A stretch of 64,000 bases of DNA. Source: AC-32 sp963719275 (GTDB lineage Bacteria; Actinomycetota; Thermoleophilia; Gaiellales; Gaiellaceae). The position numbers and the translations under genes are program-made. The notes under the pieces were generated by a model, which was not told the DNA's origin, made no database searches, and saw only the letters and a program-made list of their open reading frames with translations. Numbering within the stretch: position 1 is the stretch's first letter; each line of letters begins with the position of its first letter. This document shows positions 55,382 to 63,700 of the stretch, piece after piece. The stretch spans positions 62,001 through 126,000 of the forward strand of contig CAVRBT010000004.1 of NCBI GenBank assembly GCA_963719275.1, read 5' to 3'.

Positions 55382-56664
55382 ATCAGGCCGAAGGTCTGGG
55401 CCAGCAGGAAGACATTCAGCGCTGAGATCAAGGCGGCGACGCCGCACGCGACGGCCGTCGTCGTCTTCCGGTTCACGAGGGGGCCCATGAGCTCATGGCG
55501 GCTCGTGAACCAGACAAGGGGGATCAGCGCAAACGGGATCCCGAACGAGAGCACGACCTGGCTGATAACGAGCGTGCGCGATGGATCGAGGCCGATCGCG
55601 GCTACAAGGAGCGCCGGCAGCATCGTCACCAGCCGCCGGACGAAAATCGGGATCTGGCGGTCGATAAAGCCCTGCATCACGACCTGACCGGAGAGCGTGC
55701 CCACGGTCGAGCTCGAGAGCCCGGACGCGAGCAGGGCGAGGGCGAAGAGCGTGCTCGAGGCGCCGCCGAGGAGCGGCTCCAGCGTCCTGTGCGCGGTCTC
55801 CAGCGAGGCGATGTCGAACAGGCCAGACTCGAAGAACACGCTCGCCGCCACCACCAGCATCGCCATGTTGATCAGGCCCGCGATCGACATGGCGACGATC
55901 ACGTCGACCTTCGTGTAGCGGTAGATGCGGCGAGCCTCGTCATCGTTCTGGGGCACGACGCGGTTCTGAGTGAGCGCGGAGTGCAGGTAGATGACGTGCG
56001 GCATCACGGTCGCGCCGAGGATCCCGACGGCCAGCAGCAGCGACTCACCACCGGCGAACTGCGGCTTGACCGCGTGCAGCGCGACCGTCCCGAGCGGCGG
56101 GTGGGCGAGCCACACCTCGGTGAGGTAACAGACGCCGATGGCGGCCACGAAGCCGGCGATCACGGCCTCGAAGGTGCGCAGCCCGATGCGCTGCAGGCCC
56201 AGGATCCCGAAGGTCACGATTCCGGTGAGGACCGCCGCCGGGAAGAGGTCCATCCCGAACAGCAGGTGGAACCCGAGCGCCGCGCCGAGGAACTCGGCCA
56301 GGTCGGTCGCCATCGCGATCAGCTCGGCCTGGATCCAGAGCCCGAACGAGGTGCGGCGCGAGAAGCGCTCGCGGCAAACCTCGGGGAGGTTGCGTCCCGT
56401 GGCAATTCCGAGCTTGGCCGACAGCGTCTGGATCAGCATCGCCATCAGGTTGGAAGCGAGGATCACCCAGCAGAGCGTGTAGCCGAACTTCGAGCCTCCG
56501 GCGATGTTCGTTGCGAAGTTACCGGGGTCGATGTAGGCGACGCACGCGACGAACGCGGGCCCGAGGAACGGAAGGATGCGCCAGCTGCGCGGGTAGCCGC
56601 GCAGCGCGTCCTCGGCCGCCCGTACGTTGCCGGCGGTGACCGCACCTGACCGTGTCGCCATCAC
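55378..56664 (-). CDS. mntH: NRAMP-family manganese/iron transporter MntH
   Basis: 428-residue, 11-TM proton-coupled divalent metal importer. The TM1 metal motif DPGNFATN and the TM6 MPH motif (GATVMPHVIYLHSALTQNR) are intact, so Mn2+ (or Fe2+) transport is expected. The GTG at 56664 is preferred to the ATG one codon later because TACACT (56671-56676) lies exactly 6 nt upstream. A DtxR/MntR-type operator at 56684-56699 sits in the -35 area. Confidence 0.95.
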   Translation of the reverse strand: MMATRSGAVTAGNVRAAEDALRGYPRSWRILPFLGPAFVACVAYIDPGNFATNIAGGSKFGYTLCWVILASNLMAMLIQTLSAKLGIATGRNLPEVCRERFSRRTSFGLWIQAELIAMATDLAEFLGAALGFHLLFGMDLFPAAVLTGIVTFGILGLQRIGLRTFEAVIAGFVAAIGVCYLTEVWLAHPPLGTVALHAVKPQFAGGESLLLAVGILGATVMPHVIYLHSALTQNRVVPQNDDEARRIYRYTKVDVIVAMSIAGLINMAMLVVAASVFFESGLFDIASLETAHRTLEPLLGGASSTLFALALLASGLSSSTVGTLSGQVVMQGFIDRQIPIFVRRLVTMLPALLVAAIGLDPSRTLVISQVVLSFGIPFALIPLVWFTSRHELMGPLVNRKTTTAVACGVAALISALNVFLLAQTFGLI

Positions 56665-56670
56665 GGTCTG

Positions 56671-56676
56671 AGTGTA
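56671..56676 (-). promoter_or_regulatory. -10 hexamer TACACT of mntH
   Basis: TACACT on the minus strand, 6 nt before the GTG at 56664; the metal-regulator box lies 8 nt further upstream. Confidence 0.6.
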
Positions 56677-56683
56677 GCCAGAG

Positions 56684-56699
56684 TTTAGGCTTGCCTAAA
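56684..56699. promoter_or_regulatory. DtxR/MntR-type operator of mntH
   Basis: TTTAGGC-TT-GCCTAAA, a perfect 7-bp inverted repeat with a 2-bp centre. It resembles the TTAGGxTxxCCTAA-like boxes of the DtxR/IdeR/MntR family. It overlaps the mntH -35 region and, on the other side, the 3' end of hpt. Metal-loaded repressor would block mntH transcription. Confidence 0.8.
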
Positions 56700-57246
56700 C
56701 TTTTGCGAGCCGCAGGTCGGGCAGGTTGCGCCAGCGGCCGTCCACGTCGAAGCCGTAGCCGACGAAGAACTCGTCGGGGACGGTGAAGCCGACGTAGTCG
56801 ACCGGCAGGTCCTCGACCAGACGGCGGTACGGCCGGTCGAGCAACGCGGCGATCCGGAAGCTCGCCGGGTTCCGCAGCTCGAGCAACTTGCGCAGGTAGT
56901 TGAGTGTCAGACCCGTGTCGACGACGTCCTCGACGAGCAGCACGTCGAGTCCCGTGACGGGGATCGCGCAGTCCTTCAGCAGCCGTACGCGCGAGTGACC
57001 GCCGGTGTCGGCGCCGTTGTAGCCGGTCAGCTCGACGAAGTCGATCTGGTGCGAGAGCGAGATCGCGCGCGAAAGGTCCGTGAGGAAGACGAAGCTCGCC
57101 TTCAGCAGCGAGACGAGCAGGAGCTCGCGGCCCTCGTAGTCGCGCGAGATCTCCGCGCCCAGCTCCTCGACTCGCCTGCGCAGCTCGTCCGCGCTGAGGA
57201 AAACCTCTCCGACGCGCGCGTCCGGTCCTAAGGCGTCGCTTGCGAT
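56695..57246 (-). CDS. hpt: hypoxanthine phosphoribosyltransferase, start codon unclear
   Basis: Type I phosphoribosyltransferase of purine salvage. The N-terminal segment VGEVFLSADELRRRVEELGAEISRDYEGREL, the LLVSLLKASFVFLTDL strand, and the PRPP motif VLLVEDVVDTGLTL are all present. The end reads PDEFFVGYGFDVDGRWRNLPDL. No ATG, GTG or TTG exists in this frame upstream of the PRPP motif. The only candidate near the expected N-terminus is an ATC at 57246-57244, used here to set the boundary. Either a rare start codon is used or the 5' end has been damaged. Confidence 0.85.
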   Translation of the reverse strand: MASDALGPDARVGEVFLSADELRRRVEELGAEISRDYEGRELLLVSLLKASFVFLTDLSRAISLSHQIDFVELTGYNGADTGGHSRVRLLKDCAIPVTGLDVLLVEDVVDTGLTLNYLRKLLELRNPASFRIAALLDRPYRRLVEDLPVDYVGFTVPDEFFVGYGFDVDGRWRNLPDLRLAKV

Positions 57247-57331
57247 GCCGACCTCAGGTCGTGCGGGCTTTGCCCGCGCGTCCGTCTGCGGTGGTGGCCA
57301 GTTGTCGAATGCATGTGTCGGAACGCGTTGC

Positions 57332-57703
57332 CTATGACGCCAGGTCGAGGCGGTAGCGCTGGGCCAGCCGCTCGATGTCGCGCTTGTAGAAGAGCTTCAC
57401 GCGCACCTCGGGGTAGCGCTCGCGCAGCTTCCGCAGCTTGCGGTTCTTGCGCGTCACCAGCCGCTGCTTCATCACCGTGATCTCGAGGTAGAGGTTCTGC
57501 TCGGGGAGGAAGAAATCGGGCGTGAAGGCCTCGACGATGCGACCATCTTCGCCCTCCTCGAGCACGAATGTGCGCGGCTCGTACTCCCAGGGGACGCCGT
57601 AGAAGTCGAGAACCTTGGCGCACTCGCGCTCGGCCTCGTTTTGGAACCTCGGCGGCTCCTTCGCGGAATCCGCCTGGAAATCGCCGATTTCTCCCAACGG
57701 CAT
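57332..57703 (-). CDS. PD-(D/E)XK-like nuclease-fold protein
   Basis: 123-residue protein with FQNEAERECAKVLDFYGVPWEYEPRTFVLEEG, then AFTPDFFLPEQNLYLEITVMK and a basic helix KNRKLRKLRERYPEVRVKLFYKRD. The order Glu, PDF, then ExTxxK fits the core of the PD-(D/E)XK nuclease fold (TnsA/archaeal Holliday-type relatives), though Asp and Glu/Lys spacing should be tested. It is upstream of hpt on the same strand. Role unknown; restriction or DNA repair is a guess. Confidence 0.65.
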   Translation of the reverse strand: MPLGEIGDFQADSAKEPPRFQNEAERECAKVLDFYGVPWEYEPRTFVLEEGEDGRIVEAFTPDFFLPEQNLYLEITVMKQRLVTRKNRKLRKLRERYPEVRVKLFYKRDIERLAQRYRLDLAS

Positions 57704-57765
57704 GCAGGGTAGCAGCGAGTGCGGACGCGGCCTTTCGACCGGACGTGATACAAGGCGCGCCCGGA

Positions 57766-58389
57766 ATGGCGCGGCTCCGGTTCACCCCCAGAAGACCGAG
57801 TTCTTCGACCTCTTCGCGGAGGCGTCCGCGAACGCGCGTCGAGATCGCGCGCCTGCTCGTCGACCTGCTCGACCGATTCCCGGACGACGGCGCGGGCCTG
57901 ATCGCGCAGATCAAGGAGTGTGAGCACGAGGGCGACCGGCTCACGCACGAGGTCGTGAACCTGCTGAACCGCACGTTCGTCACCCCCTTCGACCGCGACG
58001 ACATGTACCGGCTCGCGGGCGCGATCGACGACATCTGCGACCACGTCGACGAGGCGGCCGACAACCTCGGCTCGTGGGGCGTGGAGCGCGTGCCGGCCAA
58101 GGCGCGCTCGCAGGCGGAGGTGATCCTCAAGGCGGCGACGCAGCTCGACCAGGCGGTGCGCCGGCTCGAGGGCTTCAAGGACTCCAGCACCCAGCTAGCC
58201 GCGCTGCGCGAGCTCGAGGACGAGGGTGACCAGCTGGAGCGCGACGCCGTGGCGGAGCTTTTCGCCACGACCGACGACGCGAAGGTGATCATCCGCTGGA
58301 AGGACATCCACGAGCGGCTGGAGGAAGCCGTCGACGCGCTCGAGAACGCCGCCGACGTGCTCGAGGCAATCCTGGTCAAGAACCGCTAG
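57766..58389 (+). CDS. DUF47/PhoU-like Pit accessory protein with two compensating frameshifts
   Basis: 207 residues in the main frame. From about residue 25 on it is a normal DUF47 (PhoU-like) protein: VEIARLLVDLLDRFPDDG, HEGDRLTHEVVNLLNRTFVTPFDRDDMYRLAGAIDDICDHVDEAADNLG, and IHERLEEAVDALENAADVLEAILVKNR. The expected FFDLFAEASANARR segment lies in another frame between about 57783 and 57845, so one indel on each side has shifted it out and back. These proteins accompany Pit-type phosphate or sulfate permeases and control them. Confidence 0.8.
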   Translation: MARLRFTPRRPSSSTSSRRRPRTRVEIARLLVDLLDRFPDDGAGLIAQIKECEHEGDRLTHEVVNLLNRTFVTPFDRDDMYRLAGAIDDICDHVDEAADNLGSWGVERVPAKARSQAEVILKAATQLDQAVRRLEGFKDSSTQLAALRELEDEGDQLERDAVAELFATTDDAKVIIRWKDIHERLEEAVDALENAADVLEAILVKNR

Positions 58390-58393
58390 CCGG

Positions 58394-59371
58394 ATGAATG
58401 CGTCCTGCTCGTCGTAGGTCGTCTTCGCCCTCGAGCTTCGACTTCACGAACGGGTTCCACGACACGGCGAACGCCGTCGCGACCTCGGTCTCGACGCGGG
58501 CCTCTCGCCGCGCCTGGCCGTGCTCGTCGCGGCGGTGGCGAACCTCGCCGGCGCCTTCGTCACGACTGCGGTCGCGAAGACGGTCGGCAAGGGAATCATC
58601 GACACCGGCCTCGCCAACGAGAAGACGGTGCTCGCGGCGCTGATCGGGGCGATCACCTGGAACCTGATCACGTGGTGGCTTGGGTTGCCGTCGAGCTCGT
58701 CGCACGCGCTGATCGGCGGGCTCGTCGGCGCGGCGATCGCGCAGTCGGGCCTCGAGGGGGTGCAGTGGCACGGGCTCCTGCACGACGTGGCCATCCGGCC
58801 GTGACGGCGCCGGTGATCGCGTTCGCCGGCGCGTACCTGCTCCTGCTCTGATCTACTGGCTCTTCGTCTGGCTGACGCCGGGTTAGCGAACCGCAGCTTC
58901 GTTAGCGCTCGCGTCCGGGACGTGGGTCGCGTTCACGCACGGCGCGAACGACGCGCAGAAGACGATGGGCGTGATCGCGCTCGCCCTCTTCGAGGCCGGG
59001 CACATCTCGCACTTCTACAACCCGACCTGGGTGATCGTGGCCGCGGGCCTGGCGATCGCGGCCGGAACCTACGTCGGTGGCTGGCGGATCATGCGGACCC
59101 TAGGGCGGCGCGTGTTCAGCATGGAGCCGGCGAGCGGTTCTCCTCGCAGGTCACGGCCGGCCTGACGATCTACACCGCCACGCGCCTGGGCTACCCGCTC
59201 TCGACGACGCACGTGGTCTCCGGCTCGGTGATGGGCTCGGGGGCTACGAAGCGCCTCTCGGCCGTCCGCTGGGGCATCGCCGGCAACATCGTCATGGCGT
59301 GGATCCTGACGATTCCGGCCGCGGCGCTCGTGGCCGCGTCGCTCTACTGGCCCGTCCAGGGCATCTTCTAG
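58394..59371 (+). pseudogene. Pit-type inorganic phosphate permease with several frameshifts
   Basis: The Pit family repeats are easy to see but lie in different frames: FDFTNGFHDTANAVATSVSTRA; then VLVAAVANLAGAFVTTAVAKTVGKG through LPSSSSHALIGGLVGAAIAQ; then AFTHGANDAQKTMGVIALALFEAG; then ERFSSQVTAGLTIYTATRLGYPLSTTHVVSGSVMGSGA. At least five indels or stops (near 58420, 58490, 58804, 58850-58890 and 59130) break it. Either the gene has decayed or the assembly is poor here. Partner DUF47 gene directly upstream. Confidence 0.8.
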
Positions 59372-59455
59372 CTCCGGCGCCTGCAACCGGTTTGCAGCCG
59401 GCCTGCTGCCGCGTCCTCGTCCGGTTGGCATCAGGACGAGAAAGGAGCACCACCA

Positions 59456-59914
59456 ATGACAAAGCTGGCGATCATCGGAACCGTCGTAACCGTCGGCGCG
59501 CTGGGCCTCGTCGGCCAGGCGCTCGCAAAGCCCACCGAATACGTCAAGCCGCTTCCGGCGGTGACCCTGGAGCAGGGGCAATCCGAGCGGTTCGCCGTCT
59601 CGACACCCGTTCAGCAGGCGGCGAGCGGCATGACTGCCGCCGAGTACCACGCGCTGATGGCGCGCAGCGAGGCCCTCAACCGGAAGTACGGCCTCGGGAC
59701 CGCGGCGCTGACGCTCGAGCGCGGGTCGGACGAGCGCTTCTCGGTCGACAATCCGACGAGGGGCGACCTGATCGCGTCGACTGAGACGGAAACCTCCACC
59801 GGGTTCGCGTGGGACGACGCTGGGATCGGTGCGGGCGTGCTGCTGGCAGTGATGGCATTCGCCACGCTGGGCGTTCTGGGGGCACGGCACCACGGCCGCC
59901 TCGGTACCTCGTAG
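59456..59914 (+). CDS. secreted protein with internal repeat and C-terminal TM
   Basis: 152-residue protein. Signal peptide (about residues 1-24), two similar motifs TLEQGQSERFAVSTP and TLERGSDERFSVDNP separated by about 50 residues, and a C-terminal TM helix (about 121-143). GAAAGGAG precedes the ATG. The repeat may be a binding unit. No family recognised. Confidence 0.65.
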   Translation: MTKLAIIGTVVTVGALGLVGQALAKPTEYVKPLPAVTLEQGQSERFAVSTPVQQAASGMTAAEYHALMARSEALNRKYGLGTAALTLERGSDERFSVDNPTRGDLIASTETETSTGFAWDDAGIGAGVLLAVMAFATLGVLGARHHGRLGTS

Positions 59915-59931
59915 TCACCATCGCGTCACGC

Positions 59932-59959
59932 AGAACGGGCCCCGAGCGGGGCCCGTTCT
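59932..59959 (+). terminator. intrinsic terminator
   Basis: 12-bp perfect stem AGAACGGGCCCC / GGGGCCCGTTCT with a GAGC tetraloop, 17 nt after the stop at 59914. Confidence 0.75.
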
Positions 59960-60068
59960 GTGTCGTCCTGCCTACGACTGGGCTGCTGCCGGTGTGCTGC
60001 CGGGCTGCTACCGCCGGCTGGTCTTGTTGGCGAAGGAGCGAATGAACCGACGAACGAAAGGAGAAGCC

Positions 60069-60272
60069 ATGATTCACGACCAGGATCCCCACATTCGACT
60101 CCAGTTCGCCCGAGACCGGGCCGAGCGGCTGGCGGAGGAGATGCGCCGCTCGCGAGGGCTTACGCCCGACGAGGTCGGCTACCCGCGGCTGGGCCCGACT
60201 CGGGTCCGCGCTCGCCGGCCGGGTCGGGCACGCCTTCGTCGGCGCAGGCACGTGCCGGCGTACCAGGCGTGA
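60069..60272 (+). CDS. 67-residue basic protein
   Basis: MIHDQDPHIRLQFARDRAERLAEEMRRSRG followed by a strongly basic tail (RVRARRPGRARLRRRRHV). AAAGGAG lies 7 nt before the ATG, and a terminator follows. Probably a nucleic-acid-binding or stress-related small protein; function unknown. Confidence 0.55.
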   Translation: MIHDQDPHIRLQFARDRAERLAEEMRRSRGLTPDEVGYPRLGPTRVRARRPGRARLRRRRHVPAYQA

Positions 60273-60280
60273 GGCTGCCA

Positions 60281-60313
60281 CAGCCGCGCGCCGGGCAACG
60301 TCCGGCGCGCGGC
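60281..60313 (+). terminator. intrinsic terminator
   Basis: 13-bp perfect stem AGCCGCGCGCCGG / CCGGCGCGCGGCT, 7-nt loop, 8 nt after the stop at 60272. Confidence 0.75.
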
Positions 60314-60750
60314 TGCCTGTCGCTGGCCTACGCAGCGTAACGCCGACCACGTGACGTCGATGCGCCGCCGCCACACGACGCGCTTCCGTTGTCCTCCCGG
60401 TTGTCATCAATGACGGCGACCGCGAATGCGTTGCCGTCCGTCCAGGTCGAGCGTGCGGCGTCCTGCACCGATCACGCATCCTCGCGCTGATGGTGCGTCC
60501 GGGCCTGGGTAGGGTGTCGAGGTCGCCTCCCGTCGGCTCATCCGTCGGCTTGCGGCCGGCGGATCCGTGTCGCACTCGCCCTGGACGACACCCACTGTCG
60601 CTGGTCGGCTTCCATCGACTCTCTACACCGGGCCAGCGGTCCTTGCGCATCGACCACGCAAGTCGCCGGGAGTTGCAACTCGTCTCGAATCTGACCTCCA
60701 GCACCACCAATCCGAGCGTTGTGTCTCAGGCCGAGGCCTCGGGGATGGTG
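60314..60750. other. 437-bp stretch without a recognisable gene
   Basis: Open frames here lack plausible starts or motifs. The stretch separates the small basic protein from the 3' end of the large minus-strand regulator. Confidence 0.5.
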
Positions 60751-63700
60751 TCAGCATTCGTTCAGCCCGCCTGGCGTCAGCCGGGCTCGCCCGGCCATCA
60801 CCGTGTCCCCCTTCTCTTCGTAGAGCTCGAGCCCGGCGCGGAAGGCTGCCGCAGCCTTCTGCGGGCTCTCCGGCCAGCGCCAGGACGTCGCCGAGGTCGA
60901 GTAGCGCATCCGCATGGTGGCGGAGGAAGTCCGTCTGCGCCACCAGCTCGACGGCTTCCCGCGCGAGGGTCTCGGCCTCCGCGGCCTGGCCGCGCTGGGC
61001 GAGCAGCTTGGCTGCGACTCCTCGCCATTCGACCTGCGCCGAGAGATCGTCGGCGGCCGCCGCGCTTCGGCTCGCGCGGCAGAATTGCGCCGCCTCCTCG
61101 TACCGTCCCTGTGCGTAGACCGCGTGGGCGAGCATCGCCGCGGTCGACGCGAAGAGCGCCTTCTCGCCCAGCTCGTCGAGGCGCTCGTACGCGGTGCGGA
61201 GACGTTCCTCGGCCGCTGCCGGCTCGCCGGCGAGGAGCTCCACCGTCGCGTCGTGATGCGCAAGCGCCACGGTGTAGATCCGGCCGAGCTCTCCGAGCAG
61301 CGTGTTGGCCTCCCGCACAAGCGCGCGGGCGGTCTCGAAATCGCCCTGCATGGCGTAGAGGGACGCGAACGGCGGCAGCATCTGCGCCGTCGCCAACGGG
61401 CTGCCCTCGACTTCTTCCCGAATCTCGGCGCAGGTGGCGATCGCGTCCGCGACCGGTGTCGGGCCGACCGGTGCCGCCGAGGCTCTCCACGCGAGGATCT
61501 CGAAGAGCTCCAGCTCGTCCTCGGCGAGGCGAGCGAGGTCGGCCGCGCGCTGCCAGCCTTCGTCCGCCTTGGCCGCCTGGCCGTGGATCCAGTCGACTGT
61601 CGCCTCCAGGCACCAAGCCCGGCTCTGGCCGCGCGCGTCCCCGTGCGCTTCGAAGACCCGCAAGGCGTCCTGCACCACTCGATCAGGCTCGTCGATTGCA
61701 CCCTCGGCCTGGAGCCGCACGAACTGCTGCTCGAGCCGAGCGCGGGCCTCGAGCAGCGCATCGCCGCCGGCTCGGTCGATCGCCTCGGTGAGGACGCCGT
61801 CCGCTTCGCTGAAGCGGCCGGCTTCGAAGAGCGCGGTGCCGAGAGTCGGCAGGAGGCTGACACGAGACGGCTCGTCCGCCGGCAGAAGCGACACGGCGCG
61901 CCCCAGCAGGTTTGCAGCTGCGTCGGGATCCCCTCCGAGCAGGACCTTGTGCGCAGCCGCATCGAGCCGAGCCTGCGCCTCCCGGGCCAAGTCCCACTCC
62001 CGTTCGCCGACCAGGCCGAGCTGCGACCTCGCGCGGAACGCCTGCTCGAGGTGGTGCCCAATGACCTCGTCCTCGCTGCCCGGGCCCTCGCGCAGCCGGT
62101 CGGCGAGCCGCTCGTGGAGGTCTGCGCAGACTTCCTTCGGCAGACCTTCGTAGACCGCCTCGCGGATCAGCACGTGGCTGAAGCGGAAGCCGTCCTCGCC
62201 TGCGAACACGGAAGGGTCGGGCTCGATCAGCTGCCGCCGGACGAGCGCCATCAGGTCGCGCCCGAGCGACTCGCGGGCCTCCTCGGGGAGCAGCTCCGCG
62301 ACGACGCTCCAGCGGAAGTTGCGGCCCTCGACCGACGCGTGCTCCAGCACTCTGCGCTCGCCGGGGTCGAGGCTCGCAACACGCGCGGTGAGCACGGCTT
62401 GCACGTTGGGCGGCAGGTGCTCGGCACCGCATTCCGTGCGCGTCGCCACGAGCTGCTCGAGGAAGAGCGGGTTGCCCTCGGCCGTCCGGACGATCCTCGC
62501 CTCCTCGGGCGGCTCGATCTCGCCCTCGCCGATCGCGTGCACCAACTCGCGCGCCTCCGGCTCCGCCAAGGCCTCCAAGGCGACCACCTCGCCGGCCGCC
62601 CAGGACGGGCGCGTCTCGAACAGCTCGCCCCGCGCGAGGCAGAGGATCAGGATCGGCGTGTCGGCAGAGAAACCGGCGAGGTACTCGAGCAGGTCGAGCA
62701 GCAGCGGTTCGCCCCAGTGGAGGTCGTCGACGATCGCGACCAGCGGGCGTTCGGCGGCAACGGACTCGAACAGGCGGCGGATCGCCCAGAACGTCTCCTC
62801 GGCCGGGGCGGTGTCCCGGTCGAGGCCCATCGTCGCCCGTACGCGTCGCCCCACCAGCTCCGCGTCGCCGTCGACCAGCTCTGCGATGCGCCGGTCCGGC
62901 TCGCGGCCGACGAGCCCCTGCAGGATCTCGGCCAGCGCGTGGTACGTGATCGCCTCGCCGTAGGAGAGGCAGCGTCCTACTGCCACAGTCGCCGAGCCCT
63001 GGAGCTCGCTTACGAACTCCTCGGCGAGTCGCGACTTGCCCATGCCGGCCGGCCCGACGATCGTGCAGAGCAGGCACGAGCGCTCGTCGCGGACGCGCGC
63101 CAGGGCGTTCCGCAGCTCCTCGAGCTGGTGCTCGCGGCCGACGAACGGCACCTGGTGCCGGTGCGAGAGTGGCTCGGCCGACGATAGATCGAGCAGCCGC
63201 CACGCCGAGACGAGCGCCTTGCGGCCTTTCACCGCGAGCGGCTCGAGCGGCTCGGCGTCGACGATGTCCTCGACCAGGCGGAAGGTCCGCTCGCCGAGGA
63301 GGATCTCGCCCTCGTTCGCGTGCTGCTCGAGGCGTGCGGCCACGTTCACCGAGTCCCCGGTGGCGAACATCTCGCGCCGCGAGCCGGCACCGACGAACAC
63401 GTCGCCGGAGTTGACGCCGATCTTGATCCCGAGCTCGATCCCGTGCGTGCGCCGCAGCTCGTCGCACAGCTCGGAAACCGCATCGCGCAGCTCAATCGCG
63501 GCGCGCACGGCCCGCTGAGCATCGTCCTCGTGCACCTCCGTCAGGCCGAAGAAGCCGACGATCGCGTCGCCGATGAACTTCTCGACGGTCCCGCCGTGGC
63601 GTTCGAGGATCTTGGTCGCAGTCTCGGAGTAGCGCTCGAGAATCCGGTGCACCGACTCCGGGTCGAGCTGCTCGCCGAGCGCCGTCGACTCGACGACGTC

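Noticed and set aside
57250..57280. Hairpin GCGGGC-TTT-GCCCGC as an hpt promoter or riboswitch element
   Set aside because: The stem is only 6 bp and no known riboswitch core is visible; it may be a weak terminator of the nuclease-like gene.
60914..63187. 757-residue plus-strand open frame
   Set aside because: Antisense to the BTAD/cyclase/AAA/TPR gene.
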